Positions 23,335 to 35,000 of a stretch of DNA of 64,000 nt are shown in pieces (the first letter of the stretch is position 1; each line of letters begins with the position of its first letter). Origin of the DNA: Bombardia bombarda. Its lineage: Eukaryota > Ascomycota > Sordariomycetes > Sordariales > Lasiosphaeriaceae. Location: positions 4,859,001 to 4,923,000 of the forward strand of contig JAULSR010000001.1 in NCBI GenBank assembly GCA_030512295.1, given 5' to 3'. The notes below the pieces were generated by a model that saw only the letters and a list, made by a program, of their open reading frames with translations, did not search any database and was not told the origin of the DNA. Position numbers and translations under genes: made by a program.

Positions 23335-23793
23335 CTTTGTATCTGGACGCGACCTTGATGCGTGGGAGTCGAAGACTGTATATTCGGCAAGGTCTGAAGC
23401 GAAAGCTTCGTCGATCTGAGTTGTCTCGCTGCTGACATGGTACTCGAATGCCTGAAACAGTCCAGCTTGGTTGAGAAACCAGGAGTTCGGCGCTATCTGG
23501 TCTAAGTCGAGACTCGAAAGAGCCTTTGGGATGCAGATATCAGACTCGGAGGATTGGACCCCGTGGAGCATCACAGTTCCGTCTTGGAGTGTGTCGTGGC
23601 GATGGAGAAGCCCAGCTCCTAGCTTCCTTTGCATGCTGTGCCTGTCAAAGATATCCGCGATAGCTGTCAAAGTTGCCCTGTCCAGCTCCTTTTCCTGTTC
23701 TTCGAAGGTCTTGATTGCATTGAAAGAGAGAGCATCCAAGATGGCACTCTCATGCAACTGCCATTTTATTGGCAGGTCTCGCTGTTTCATCAT
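23299..23793 (-). CDS. Conserved fungal hypothetical protein with LLHRH motif
   Basis: A single 164-residue frame on the minus strand. The composition is protein-like, with alternating charged and hydrophobic helices (ALSFNAIKTFEEQEKELDRA), then the motif GAGLLHRHDTLQDGTVMLHG and an acidic C-terminal part including SWFLNQAGLFQAFEYHV. I recall an uncharacterised fungal family with a similar LLHRH-plus-aromatic layout, but no function is known, so this is only a family-level guess. Its 3' end overlaps the 3' end of the plus-strand kinase pseudogene by 36 bases, so the two converge. No signal peptide or membrane segment is present. An intron cannot be excluded. Confidence 0.6.
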   Translation of the reverse strand: MMKQRDLPIKWQLHESAILDALSFNAIKTFEEQEKELDRATLTAIADIFDRHSMQRKLGAGLLHRHDTLQDGTVMLHGVQSSESDICIPKALSSLDLDQIAPNSWFLNQAGLFQAFEYHVSSETTQIDEAFASDLAEYTVFDSHASRSRPDTKLIREHEPVHER

Positions 23794-24342
23794 TAGTATT
23801 AGCGATTACTATTTGCAGGGCCGTGGCAAATCCAGGTGACTCAAGTGCCTACGCGTTGCTATATAAGTCGAGGAGGTTAGGGTAGAAAGGATACTTGGGT
23901 GATATTGAGTAGAATATACGACACCTTCTAGCGACATGGAGATATAAAGACCGCGGCGCTATGAAGAGGTTCAAGACCCTGAAGTGACATGGATACAGTA
24001 TGTACAGAATAGACAATACCATACCTACCTATCATCCACCTGCCTGCCAGGTGGTAAATGTCACACGACGGCTCAGTTGAGGCCTTCTGTTCAAGATCAT
24101 ACCTGCCCCAGAAATAGCTCATAACCAGTTCGGAAACGTTGTATGTGTCCCTGAGTTTAAACGTCTGGGGATTTGGATTTGGGGGTCTCGTCGAACCCGT
24201 AGTGCCATACCGTACCGTACCACAGCGCAGCAGCAGCAACCGGCAGGCAAAGCACTGCAAGCACTTACACACTGACCCGACCGTTGCGTTGCTTTGCGCA
24301 AGATATGTACTTCAGTATGTGTAATGGCTACCCAGAGCCTTG

Positions 24343-24383
24343 GCTGCTGCTGCTGCTGCTGCAGTAAAACAGCAGCAGCAGCA
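24343..24383. repeat. CTG block facing CAG block (potential hairpin)
   Basis: Seven CTG-phase triplets (24343-24363) are followed after a short TAAAA spacer by about five CAG triplets (24370-24383). The two halves are reverse complements and could fold into a hairpin. Confidence 0.9.
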
Positions 24384-24807
24384 ACATCACGCCAGTTCTC
24401 GGTCCCACTATTCATTCATTCACAACACCACACATGATGCATCTGCTGCTGTCCCTATTCTATTCTGGTTAGTACGTGTGTGTATGTCATGTATGCTGGG
24501 ACGTCGCTTGGATGCGCGCACGCACACACGCGCAAGGGTTCGTTCTGCCCCTCCTCCCCTTCAGACGACACAAGCACTTTCTTGACTAGGCCCCTTTTGT
24601 GAAGCAGGCGTGCAGCGCGCAGCGCAGCGCGCAAAGCGCAGGGGAAAAAAAGACAGATCCGGTCGAGGGGAGCCTGGGCCATGGTGGTCAGGGCAGGAAG
24701 GAAGGTAGGTACCTTAGGTGGTTGCCATCCACCAAACGGATACCGTCCGTCCTCACAATCCGATCATCGTCATGAGAGACTTCCGAAAAGGGGAGGTTTT
24801 GCACCTG

Positions 24808-24830
24808 CAGCAGCAGCAGCAGCAGCAGCA
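24808..24830. repeat. (CAG)n microsatellite
   Basis: Seven to eight CAG triplets in non-coding sequence, one of four CAG/CTG blocks in one kilobase. Confidence 0.95.
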
Positions 24831-25110
24831 TCCATTTCGCATCGTGCATCTGTCTGTACATGTGTCCGTCTCGAGAATTATCGTGAACCACCCACCGCCT
24901 CTCTCGTCTTTGCTTTTTGTCCATAATAGGCCGTTGATCCCCTTTATCGGGCGTCCGTCGGTCGATTCTGTCTGTCTGTCGGTCGCCATGAACGGGACAA
25001 CCACCACCACCATCATCACCCACCCGCCTACCTGGGAAATGGATTCGGCTTAAGAACCAGTGGCTGCGTTAGGAGGACGCGGACGATTATTACCATAAAG
25101 CCATGTTACG

Positions 25111-25129
25111 CAGCAGCAGCAGCAGCAGC
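25111..25129. repeat. (CAG)n microsatellite
   Basis: Six CAG triplets in non-coding sequence, on the same strand as the block near 24808. Confidence 0.95.
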
Positions 25130-28100
25130 TCAAGCGCAAGCAACTGTTGTGTAATGCCAGAAACACCCTCCATTCGGGGGTTAGTGTTCTCTGGCTCTGG
25201 TCCCTTGGTCGAGCTACGCTGAAATCGTCCCCTACCCCCGTATGTAGTGGTCGGTCACACACACACACGCACGCACACCAAGCATCCAGAAGCAGCGAAA
25301 ACGTAACGGCATGGGTCAGGCGCAGGGTGGGGTTGCTTCAGTTTTGGGGAGGCTTGTCAGGTACCTGCGAATAGCGTCCTGGCTGGCTGGTCCCACCTCT
25401 GTGGTGACACCCACCAGTTCAGCGGGAATCCCGTTTGGGCAAGAAGAAAAAAGAGGATTGAGAGGGAGGGAAAGGGAGGGTGGTGGTGAGATGCAATTGA
25501 CTGCTTCGGAGGTTTGAATCGCGGAATTTTCCACCATCTCTGCCATTAATGCCTGTTTCTGTTCCTCATTGAGTGGTGTGGGTGACTGACTGTTTATCAT
25601 GGGGTTACAGAGAGCAAGTGCCAGAAACATTGCGGCGGTGGACAAGCCTTTCTTGATCCTACCGGTGATTTGGACAATAGAGTCCCGAATGTCCTGAATG
25701 TGTAGTAATGCCCCCCTTGTAGAAGGAGTATTGCGGTGACTATTGTTAGTAGATGGTAGGTGCCTGGCGGGTGAAAGGATTGCATTGTTCGTCGAGATTA
25801 TCAAAGTCCGTTCACACCTAGGCTCCCTCATCTCCTCTTTGCGCTTCTGGAAGTTTCATCCCGCGAGTTCAACGGCATGCCGGGAATTTGGCTGTTTCAT
25901 CGAGCATGACTCGGTTTGTTCAAACGAAACAACAAACAGAAAATCAATAAACATGGTTGAACGCGGGAAAGTGATCATATAATAGCGGCGATATAATATT
26001 TGATTCAGCAAGGTCGTTGTTGTTGGTCGTGATCTCCCTGCAATTTGGTCCCCATACTGACGCGGGGTCATGATGCTAGCTGTGGCGCCCTTCAGACCAG
26101 GGCATTGGGCCCGAAATATAACAATCCTTAGCCAACGGTGCGAGGTGGGGTTTGTTAACAGGCGTGACTAGGCTTCTCAGTTATAAAACGACCTCCTAAG
26201 GAAGAGGGGGGCTTAGTTCGACAGGGTCAAGAGTTACACCCAATCTTCATTCAGTAAGGCTGCCCCGAGCTGTCATTTAAACGTGTTCCGGGGTGACGCG
26301 AATTACTTCATGCGTTTGTCATGGAGCTTGGTGCGAGGTGGACCATCGGGCAAAACCGTGATTGCTGATCTGCAAAGCATGCAAAAGTTTGCACTTTTAA
26401 AGCTCGTAATAGGGGAGCGTGGCGAGAAAACCGGCAGACAGGACGGCTGTGGATGATAGAAAGTCGGGGAAATCATTCCCGAACCAGGCCGATTCTGAGT
26501 GGGAACTGGTAACAATTCCAGACGTGAGGCTCCGTGTCTTGTCGGTTGTCATACATGCAATGCAATGCAAGTGGCTAAAGTTAGAGCCATAGTACCAAGT
26601 AAGTATTCGACTGCCTGCTGGGTCGACTTTGATATCGTTGAGCTCTGGGTCTGTATAGTTCGCCGTGTATCGGCGATCAAGATCAGCGGCGCTGCCTGCA
26701 CTCGACAAAACCCCAGATACTGCCCCGGATCTTCAGTGCCTCACATGCCGTAGTCAAGCATGAAGTCGTTGACTGCTCCCTCAAGCGAACAAGACGGTAC
26801 ACGTATCCTAGGTGTCCTAGGCAGACTTTCTAGGCTCGACGATTCCAAACCGCGCAAGACTTCCACGCCTCCTGCTTGCTCTTCTTTGCCGGGTTGTCAC
26901 CAGTCGGCCACCTATCATGACGCCCAGACCATTCAAAAATCGAACCAGATTGGGGGCAAGGGATACGTCGTGCCGCACTTGGGGTAATAGAGTGTTGTGC
27001 AGACGGCAGAGGATCATGTCGTCGGAACTGATAATGATCCTTCCGAGTGTCATGAGCCAAGATTCCCATCATGATGGCCCAATAGATGCTTGTCCCCGCA
27101 CTCCCGAACCCCCAACGGGGAGTGCATCATCAAGCTACAGGCTGAGACGGGCGAGGCGGATTAGACTCATATGGGCGACTCGAAGTTGAGACGAGGTGGA
27201 AGGATCCGCAGCTCGACGACCCCAGGTGGCCGGAGAATGGGTCGGCCGCCGTCTGTTCGCGCATCATGATTCACGACCCCCACACTGCGCCGTGTGTTGC
27301 AAAGGAGAGAAGAAAAAAGGTGTCTCGACACGGACCATTTTCAGCTGCACACGCCTTCCATCGCTGAGACAGGCTGCCGGATGAGGCGGGATGAAGGCGA
27401 TCCTAAAAGCCGAAGAGGCAGGAGCTCTCTCCAGGCTGCACGAGGATGAAATCGGTTTCTGTCGCGCCTCTTTTTGGACTCCTGAGAATGCTGCTGTCCA
27501 TCCATGGCTGTGCCATATAGCCACATGCCTATGTCCCGTGGTGGATGATGTACGTCCCATCGAGACTTGACCTGACGTCGAGGATGATGCCTCCTGGGGG
27601 CACATAGGACGAAGTCTAATCAGTTAATCGACGCTAAATCGCTTCCTTCCCGTGGACGGACTGCAAGGCTGCTGGTGCTTTTTGACTTTGAGCGATGATG
27701 CTAGGATACGGGCCAGATGAGAGAGCCAAAATGCCACAGCCTCCTCTGGGGCTGCAAAAGGCGTTTCAGGTGGTTCAAAGCCCCCCCTCCCAGATGCGTT
27801 CACCGGCCACGCCAGCCAGGTGCGTCCATGGGCAGGAAGACGAAGCACTGGCCACGTCGTCCTTGTTTCTTGACGATTTCGGTGAAACATCATTGGTATG
27901 GTGGAGGGAGGGAGGGAGGCCTTTGATCATTTGATGTCGGGCAACGACGTGCGGTCACTGGACTCGACTTTTTGCAATTGCCTTGCAACTCGCGTCCGCG
28001 CTGCTCTTGCTTCCCGTGTCGCTTGACACGAAGGGGAATTTCTATCGTCCACCAAGCTTCTGGGCGAAAAGGTGCCGTCCAGGCCAGGGCAAGATAGTTT

Positions 28101-28335
28101 TAATTGGGAAGTTGCGATCGCTGTATGTCGCAATAAGTGAACCAATAGGAACTTAAGCCTGCTCGTGATTGAACACGTGATGGGGAGATGAAGCGATCCG
28201 CACGAGCCTATCAGGTGAGGCGATTGAACACCGTATGACGAAGTAGGAAGGCGTGAACAACAAGTCGGGTGAGGGAAACAGCAGCTCAAGAGATTCGAGC
28301 GTTAAGTTGTTGACCAGATCGAAAACAGAAGGTTC

Positions 28336-30557
28336 ATGTGGAATTTATTACTCCGCTCTGGAAGGGCCAGATTTGGATCATTTGCTCAGAAATCATCAAC
28401 ACCTTGGTCATACAATCATCGTTGGTTTGCTTCTAGTTCTTCCAGTAATTCTTCTGGCTTTGGTCCTGCTGCAAGCATGGCACCCGTCCGCGACCCCAAC
28501 ACGCTGTCCAACTATGACGCCTGGAGGACCAAACACACGACCGCCAACCTAAAGATTGACTTCGCAGACAAGTGTCTGCGCGGCAACGTCGTCCTCGAGC
28601 TCGAGTCGCAGACGGACAAGGCCAGCACCGAAATCATTCTCGATTCGAGCTATGTCTCGGTGGCCTCGGTCAATTCGGGCTCGGGCCCTCTGAAGTGGGA
28701 GATCAAGGCCCGCACCGGCCCCAACGGCTCCCCTATCCACATTGCCGTCCCCGCGGGCGCTTCTGAGGGCGACATCGTCAAGCTGGAGATCGAGGTGGCT
28801 ACGACGGACAAGTGCACGGCGCTGCAGTGGCTCACCCCTGCCCAGACCAGCAACAAGAAGGCCCCCTTCATGTTCAGCCAGTGCCAGGCCATCCACGCCC
28901 GCTCACTGTTCCCCTGCCAGGACACCCCCGACGTCAAGAGCACCTACGACTTCAACATCACCAGCCCCCATGTTGTCGTTGCCAGCGGCGTGCAAGTGCC
29001 CGGCGAGCCTGAGAGTGCTGGGGAGGATGACAAGCTGTACAAGTTTGAGCAAAAGGTGCCCATCCCGTCTTACCTGTTTGCATTGGCCTCTGGAGACATC
29101 GTCACGGCTCCGGTTGGACAGCGCTCGCTTGTCGCGACAGGCCCGAACGAGCTCGCAGAGTCGAAGTGGGAGCTCGAGGAGGACATGGACAACTTTATAG
29201 ACCACGCCGAGAAGATTGTCTTCCCGTACCAGTGGGGCCAGTACAATGTTTTGGTCCTCCCCCCAGCTTCCCCTACGGAGGTCAGTGTTTATGATACAAT
29301 TCGCTTGCCCCCAGTAAGAGACATGCTTATATGGACTAGGAATGGAGAACCCCATCTTTACCTTTGCAACGCCCACCATCATCAGTGGTGATAGACAGAA
29401 TGTCGATGTCATTGCCCACGAGCTTAGCCACAGCTGGAGCGGAAACCTGGTGTCAACTTGCAGCTGGGAGCATTTGTAAGTGCCTCTGATCCTCTTTTCA
29501 TCTTATTCTGATTATAATAGATACCTAACTGCTGGACAGCTGGTTGAACGAGGGATGGACTATGTATCTGGAGCGTCGTATCATCGCTGCTGTTCACGGC
29601 AGCAATGCTCATTTTGACTTTTCTGCTATCAGAGGCTGGAGTGCCCTTGGTAAGTGATCGTCCGCCTCTTCACCTCGCATGGCGAAGTATACTGACCGCC
29701 ATCGCACTTCAGAGGATGCTATTGCCGAGTATGGCAAGGATCACGAGTTCACCAAGCTCTGCATTAGCCACAAGGGCATCGACCCGGATGATGCCTTCAG
29801 CACGGTGCCGTATGAGAAGGGATTCCACTTTGTCTACTATCTCGACCGCCTCGTGGGGAGAGAGAACTTTGACAAGTTCATCCCTCACTATTTTGGAAAG
29901 TGGGCGACCAAGTCGCTCGACTCGTATGAGTTCAAGGACACATTCCTCGACTTCTTCAGTGCTCCTGAGTACTCGAGCCTTAAGGAAAAGATCGCCGAAA
30001 TCGACTGGGAGGGTCGCTTCCACACCCCCGGCCTCCCGCCCAAGCCCGAATTCGACACCTCGCTCGCTGATGTGGCTTACGAGCTGGCGAAGAAGTGGCA
30101 GAGCAAGGACTTTTCACCAAGCTCTCCCGACATTTCTTCGTGGACTGGTAACCAGGTACTCGTGTTCCTCGGTGCGGTGCAGGACTTTGAGGAGCCCTTG
30201 ACTGTGGCGCAATCGGTATGTGCTCTTACCAGCAGTTTTTACCATGTTTATGAGCTAACCAGTCTATAGCAAACTTTGGGCAAGGTCTATAGCCTGTCCG
30301 ACTCCAAGAACGTCGAGCTCAAGACGGTTTACTATCACATTGCCCTCCGCGCCAAGGATAAGGACGCGTACCAGGGCGTTGCCGAGCTCCTGGGACAGGT
30401 TGGTCGCATGAAGTTTGTCCGGCCTCTGTTCAGAAGCTTGGTCAAGGTCGACCGGGACCTTGCGCTCAAGACGTTTGAGAAGAACCGGGATTTCTACCAT
30501 CCCATCTGTCGCCAGATGGTGGAGAAGGACCTTGGTCTGGCTGGTGAAGCAAAGTGA
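28336..30557 (+). CDS. Leukotriene A4 hydrolase-type aminopeptidase (M1 zinc peptidase), one frameshift
   Basis: M1-family bifunctional enzyme: removes N-terminal residues from peptides and, in some members, hydrolyses epoxide lipids. Exons 28336-29280, 29340-29475, 29540-29649, 29713-30215 and 30270-30557 give 660 residues if one C is added to the six-C run at 29259-29264. Without it the frame reads PPASPTE instead of the family's PPSFPYGGMEN, whose second half resumes perfectly in exon 2. The zinc site is intact: HELSH (about residues 342-346), with the third ligand in WLNEGW (Glu about 365). PYEKGFHFVYYL and the C-terminal helical domain follow. Met48 (28477) aligns with the usual N-terminus and gives 613 residues, close to human LTA4H (611). 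The preceding 47 residues are Arg/Ser-rich and look like a mitochondrial presequence. The frameshift is probably a base-count error. Confidence 0.93.
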
Positions 30558-32040
30558 TTTTCATACATTACTTGGGTAGATGAAATATCATTCTTCTGTG
30601 CATCGTGTTCATCGTGTTGGTGTTGTCTGGTAGGATAGTGATTGTAACAATATACACGATAGTTCACTCATGCCTGTGGTCGGAATTACTCGGCGACTGG
30701 CTCGAAACAAGTGACCACTCACGGCTATAGTGTGTGATGTGGACTCATCGTGTGGTATGGGAACCTGTATGACTCACTGTCTCGGGTTGCACAAACGATT
30801 ATGAGTTGTTTATATATCTTACCCCGTTGATAGCATCTATATCTGTGGATCTTAAGATTCTTGTGTGTGTTGTTTCTTTAGAACACGGTGCACTATAATA
30901 CAAACCAAAAAAAGAGAAGCGGTAAATCGTTTCGCGAAACAACCGATCCATAGAAACAGTGCTAATCGTCGATTATGGCCGTTGTTGTTGCAGTGACGGC
31001 ACCCCTTAACAGCCGAAAAAGGGGCGGATCCATTGTATGAATTGGATACTGCCAAGGACCTTGCAGGGGCTTGCGACAACAGAAGGTAAACTAAATAAGA
31101 GTAAAACCGTAAAAAAGAATAGAATGACGCCGAGGAGAAACAAAACATATGGTGCATTATATTTGTTTTGCTCATAAATCCCAGAGTATGACGGTGCAAT
31201 TGATATTCTTGATCCATGTCGTAGATGGAGGGGGATCATGGGAGATCTATCCGGGAAGGGGGGCTTCCTGACACGTGAAGGTGGCTTAATTTCCAGCAGT
31301 GTCCAGCAGCGGTGCGATGTGCTATTGTCCAATCAGTGGGGTGGGCTTCTAGGGCGCCGGGACTCCCTGTGCGGGTGCCACCACGCGGGTGGACAGAATG
31401 CCTGTCGGGCGCGCCTCGCGTCCCCCGTCGCCCCCGAATTTGTTGACACGGGACGTAGGTTATTCTGGAAGTTCCAAGGACAGGTTCCCTGGGAAGCAAC
31501 CGACGATCAACTTGCACGCCTTCCCGTTCCTTACTTAGGTACCCGTCATCGTCACCCATCTTGGCACCCACCACAACGCGACTTTCTAAAGCAGAGGCAA
31601 GATAGATTAGCGCTTGGGGACTTGGGACGACAGGACATCCATACGGGCACTACGACAGACAGACAGCTGAGGTGCATAGGTAGCTGCTTACAGCGGCCCC
31701 ACTGGCAATCTCGATTGAACCATCAGCTTCAACAGCTCCGCGACACCTCGACCAGCTCGACTTGACTTTGCTCGGCACGACGACAAACAAAGCCCCTTTA
31801 TTGGGCATTACAACAACGTTACTGTACAGATACGAGGTGGTAGGATGCGTGCGCATGGTGTTTTATGGCTTGGGAACTAGGGAATACATGCTGGGAAACA
31901 CCAAGAGCTACATCATAGCACTGCAACCACCTACACCAGACCTGCCTCGGGTCATATCCGATCATCTGTAGCTACAACATACGAGCTCCGAGATTCGAAA
32001 CCTATAAGCCATCGCGGCAGCTTCGCCGGAGCTCGCCATC
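30558..32040. other. Intergenic region between aminopeptidase and kinesin genes
   Basis: 3' flank of the aminopeptidase gene and promoter/leader of the kinesin. A 175-codon plus-strand frame at 31238-31765 has no recognisable feature and is read as chance. CTTAGGTACC motif near 31534. No RNA gene seen. Confidence 0.5.
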
Positions 32041-35000
32041 ATGGCTCCAAGCGCGGCCGCCCCCGCTGGGGGAGGAGGAGGAGGAAACATCAAGGTCGTG
32101 GTCAGAGTCCGCCCCTTCAACGGGAGAGGTAAGCAGCGACAGGCGTGCACCCCGGGGGCTGGAGGGTGTTGCTCTATTACTGATCACGCATATTAACGAT
32201 GCCCTGATTAGAACACGACCGGCGCGCAAAATGTATTGTCGAGATGAAGGACAACCAGACGGTGCTCATGTCGCCGCCCGACGTCGCCGAACGAGCAGGG
32301 AAGGGGCCAAGGACGCGAACCGCAAGGTGTTTGCCTTCGACAAGTCGTACTGGTCCTTCGATAAGAACGCCCCCAACTACGCCGGCCAGGACAGCTTGCA
32401 CAAGGACCTGGGGACGCCGCTGCTCGATAACGCCTTCCAAGGCTACAACAACTGCATCTTTGCCTACGGCCAGACGGGCTCGGGCAAGTCGTACTCGATG
32501 ATGGGATATGGGAAGGAGGCGGGTATCATCCCGAGCATTTGCCAGGACATGTTTGAGCGGATAGGGAAGCTACAGCAGGATAAAAACCTGAGGTGCACCG
32601 TCGAGGTCTCGTATCTCGAAATCTACAACGAGCGCGTGCGCGACCTGCTGAACCCGGCAAACAAGGGCAACCTGAAGGTCCGCGAGCATCCGTCCACGGG
32701 GCCCTACGTTGAGGACCTGGCCAAGCTGGTCGTGAGCAGCTTCGAGGAGATTGAGCATCTCATGGACGAGGGCAACAAGGCGAGAACGGTGGCGGCGACA
32801 AACATGAACGAGACGTCGAGTCGCAGTCACGCCGTCTTCACCCTCATGCTGACGCAGAAGAGATTTGACCCCGAGACGAAGATGGCCATGGAGAAGGCGG
32901 CCAAGATCAGCCTGGTCGATCTCGCGGGTTCCGAAAGAGCGACCTCGACGGGAGCGACCGGCGCGCGTTTGAAGGAAGGTGCCGAGATTAACCGGTCCCT
33001 CTCAACGCTCGGCCGCGTCATCGCAGCTCTCGCCGATCTTTCTACGGGCAAGAAGAAGAAGGGCGCGACCGGCACGCAGGTCCCCTACAGAGATAGTGTC
33101 CTCACCTGGCTATTAAAGGATTCACTCGGAGGCAACAGCATGACGGCCATGATCGCCGCTATTAGTCCGGCCGACATCAACTACGACGAAACGCTTAGCA
33201 CTCTGCGGTATGCCGATTCTGCAAAGCGCATCAAGAATCACGCAGTCATCAACGAAGACGCCAACGCCCGCATGATCCGCGAGCTCAAGGAAGAGCTGGC
33301 TATCCTGCGCAACAAACTCGGCGGCGGGGGCGGCATCGGCGGCGCGCCCGTGCCCACCGAGGAGGTTTACGCAGAGGGCACCCCGCTGGATCAGCAAATC
33401 GTCAGCATTACGCAACAAGACGGGACGATAAAGAAGGTTTCCAAGGCGGAAATTGCGGAGCAGCTGGACCAAAGCGAGAAGCTTCTGCAGGACCTGAATC
33501 AGACGTGGGAGCAAAAGATGGCAAAGACGGAGGAGATCCACAAGGAGCGGGAGGCGGCGCTCGAGGAGCTGGGGATCAGCATCGAGAAGGGCTTCATTGG
33601 CATGTCGACGCCCAAAAAAATGCCCCACTTGGTCAACCTTTCGGACGACCCCCTTTTGGCAGAGTGCCTGGTCTACAACCTCAAACCGGGCGCGACCACG
33701 GTGGGAAATGTCGAGTCGAACGCCGACCACCAGGCAAACATTCGTCTGAACGGGTCTAAAATTTTACATGAGCACTGTGTGTTTGAGAATGCGGCCGACG
33801 GGACGGTTACTGTGGTGCCCAAGGAGGGTGCGGCTGTCATGGTGAACGGGAAGCGAGTGACGGAGCCGTGGCAGCTGCACTCGGGGTACCGCATCATCCT
33901 GGGCGACTTCCACATTTTCAGATTCAATCACCCCCTCGAGGCCCGTGCGGAACGCGCTGAGCGCGCGGCGGAACAGAGCCTGCTGCGGCAGACCGTCACG
34001 GCGAGCCAGCTGCAGGCGCTGGATAAGGGGTCGCCGTCCCCGAGCCCGAGGCCGGGCCATGATAGGAGTGTCAGCACGGCCAACTCGGATTGGGGGGACT
34101 TCCGGTCAGACTCGCCGGGGGGTTGCAGAGGAACACGAGGGAGTCGGACTGGTCGTTTGCGCGGAGGGAGGCGGCGCCGGCGATATTGGGCACGGATCAG
34201 AACTTTGCGAGGCTGACGGACGAGGAGCTCAATGCCTTGTTTGAGGATGTTCAGAAGGCCAGGGCCGAGCGGGTCAATGTGCGGGAGCCGGAGGGGGAGG
34301 AGGATCTGGAGTCGATGTCGTCGTATCCGATCAGGGAGAAGTACCTGTCGACGGGGACGCTGGATAACTTTTCGATGGACACGGCGCTGACTATGCCGTC
34401 TACGCCGAAACAGGGCGGTGGCGACGTGGGGGACGACAGGCTGCGGGAGATACGGGAGGGGATGGAGAGTCAGCTTGAGAAGCAGAAGGAGGAGTATAGG
34501 GATCAGCTGAGGAGCTCGGAGGTCGCGCATGTGGAGGTGGAGGAGATCAAGAAGGAGAGGCAGAGGATGGAGGAGACGCTCATCCAGCTCAAGGACGACA
34601 TGCAGAAGCAGCTGGACACCCAGCGGCGCGAGTTTGAGGACAAGATTGAGAAGCTGGACCCGCTCAAGCGGCCCAAGGCGAAGCCGAAGCTGTCCGAAGA
34701 GGAGATTGGGCGGGCCAAGGCGGCTGTGAAGCACTGGAGAGGTCGGCGCTACGTGCAGATGGCCGAGGCGGTTCTGCAGCACGCCGCGACGCTGAAGGAG
34801 GCGCAGATCATGAGCCACGAGCTGGACGAGAGCGTGGTCTTCCAGTTTACCGTGGTGGATGTCGGCCATATGCTGTGTTCGTCCTACGACATGGTGCTGA
34901 ACGGGTTGACGGGGGAGGGCGATGATACCGCGCTGGAGGAGGCGCCCAAGCCCTGTGTCGGCGTGCGCGTGGTGGATTATAAGCATGGGGTTGTGCACTT

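Larger units (their letters stand above)
23794..28335. other. Gene desert, 4.5 kb, rich in triplet repeats
   Basis: No supportable gene. CAG/CTG triplet blocks are clustered in 24.2-25.1 kb (listed separately), with CA-rich dinucleotides near 25257-25278. The longest frame (25316-25831, minus) shows no domain and runs through low-complexity sequence, so I do not call it. The last 100 bases upstream of 28336 are the likely promoter/leader of the aminopeptidase gene. Confidence 0.45.

Noticed and set aside
25316..25831. 171-codon minus-strand frame
   Set aside because: Runs through low-complexity sequence, lacks any domain, and sits in a repeat-rich desert.
31238..31765. 175-codon plus-strand frame upstream of the kinesin
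   Set aside because: No protein-like features, overlaps a similar-sized minus-strand frame, lies in a promoter region.
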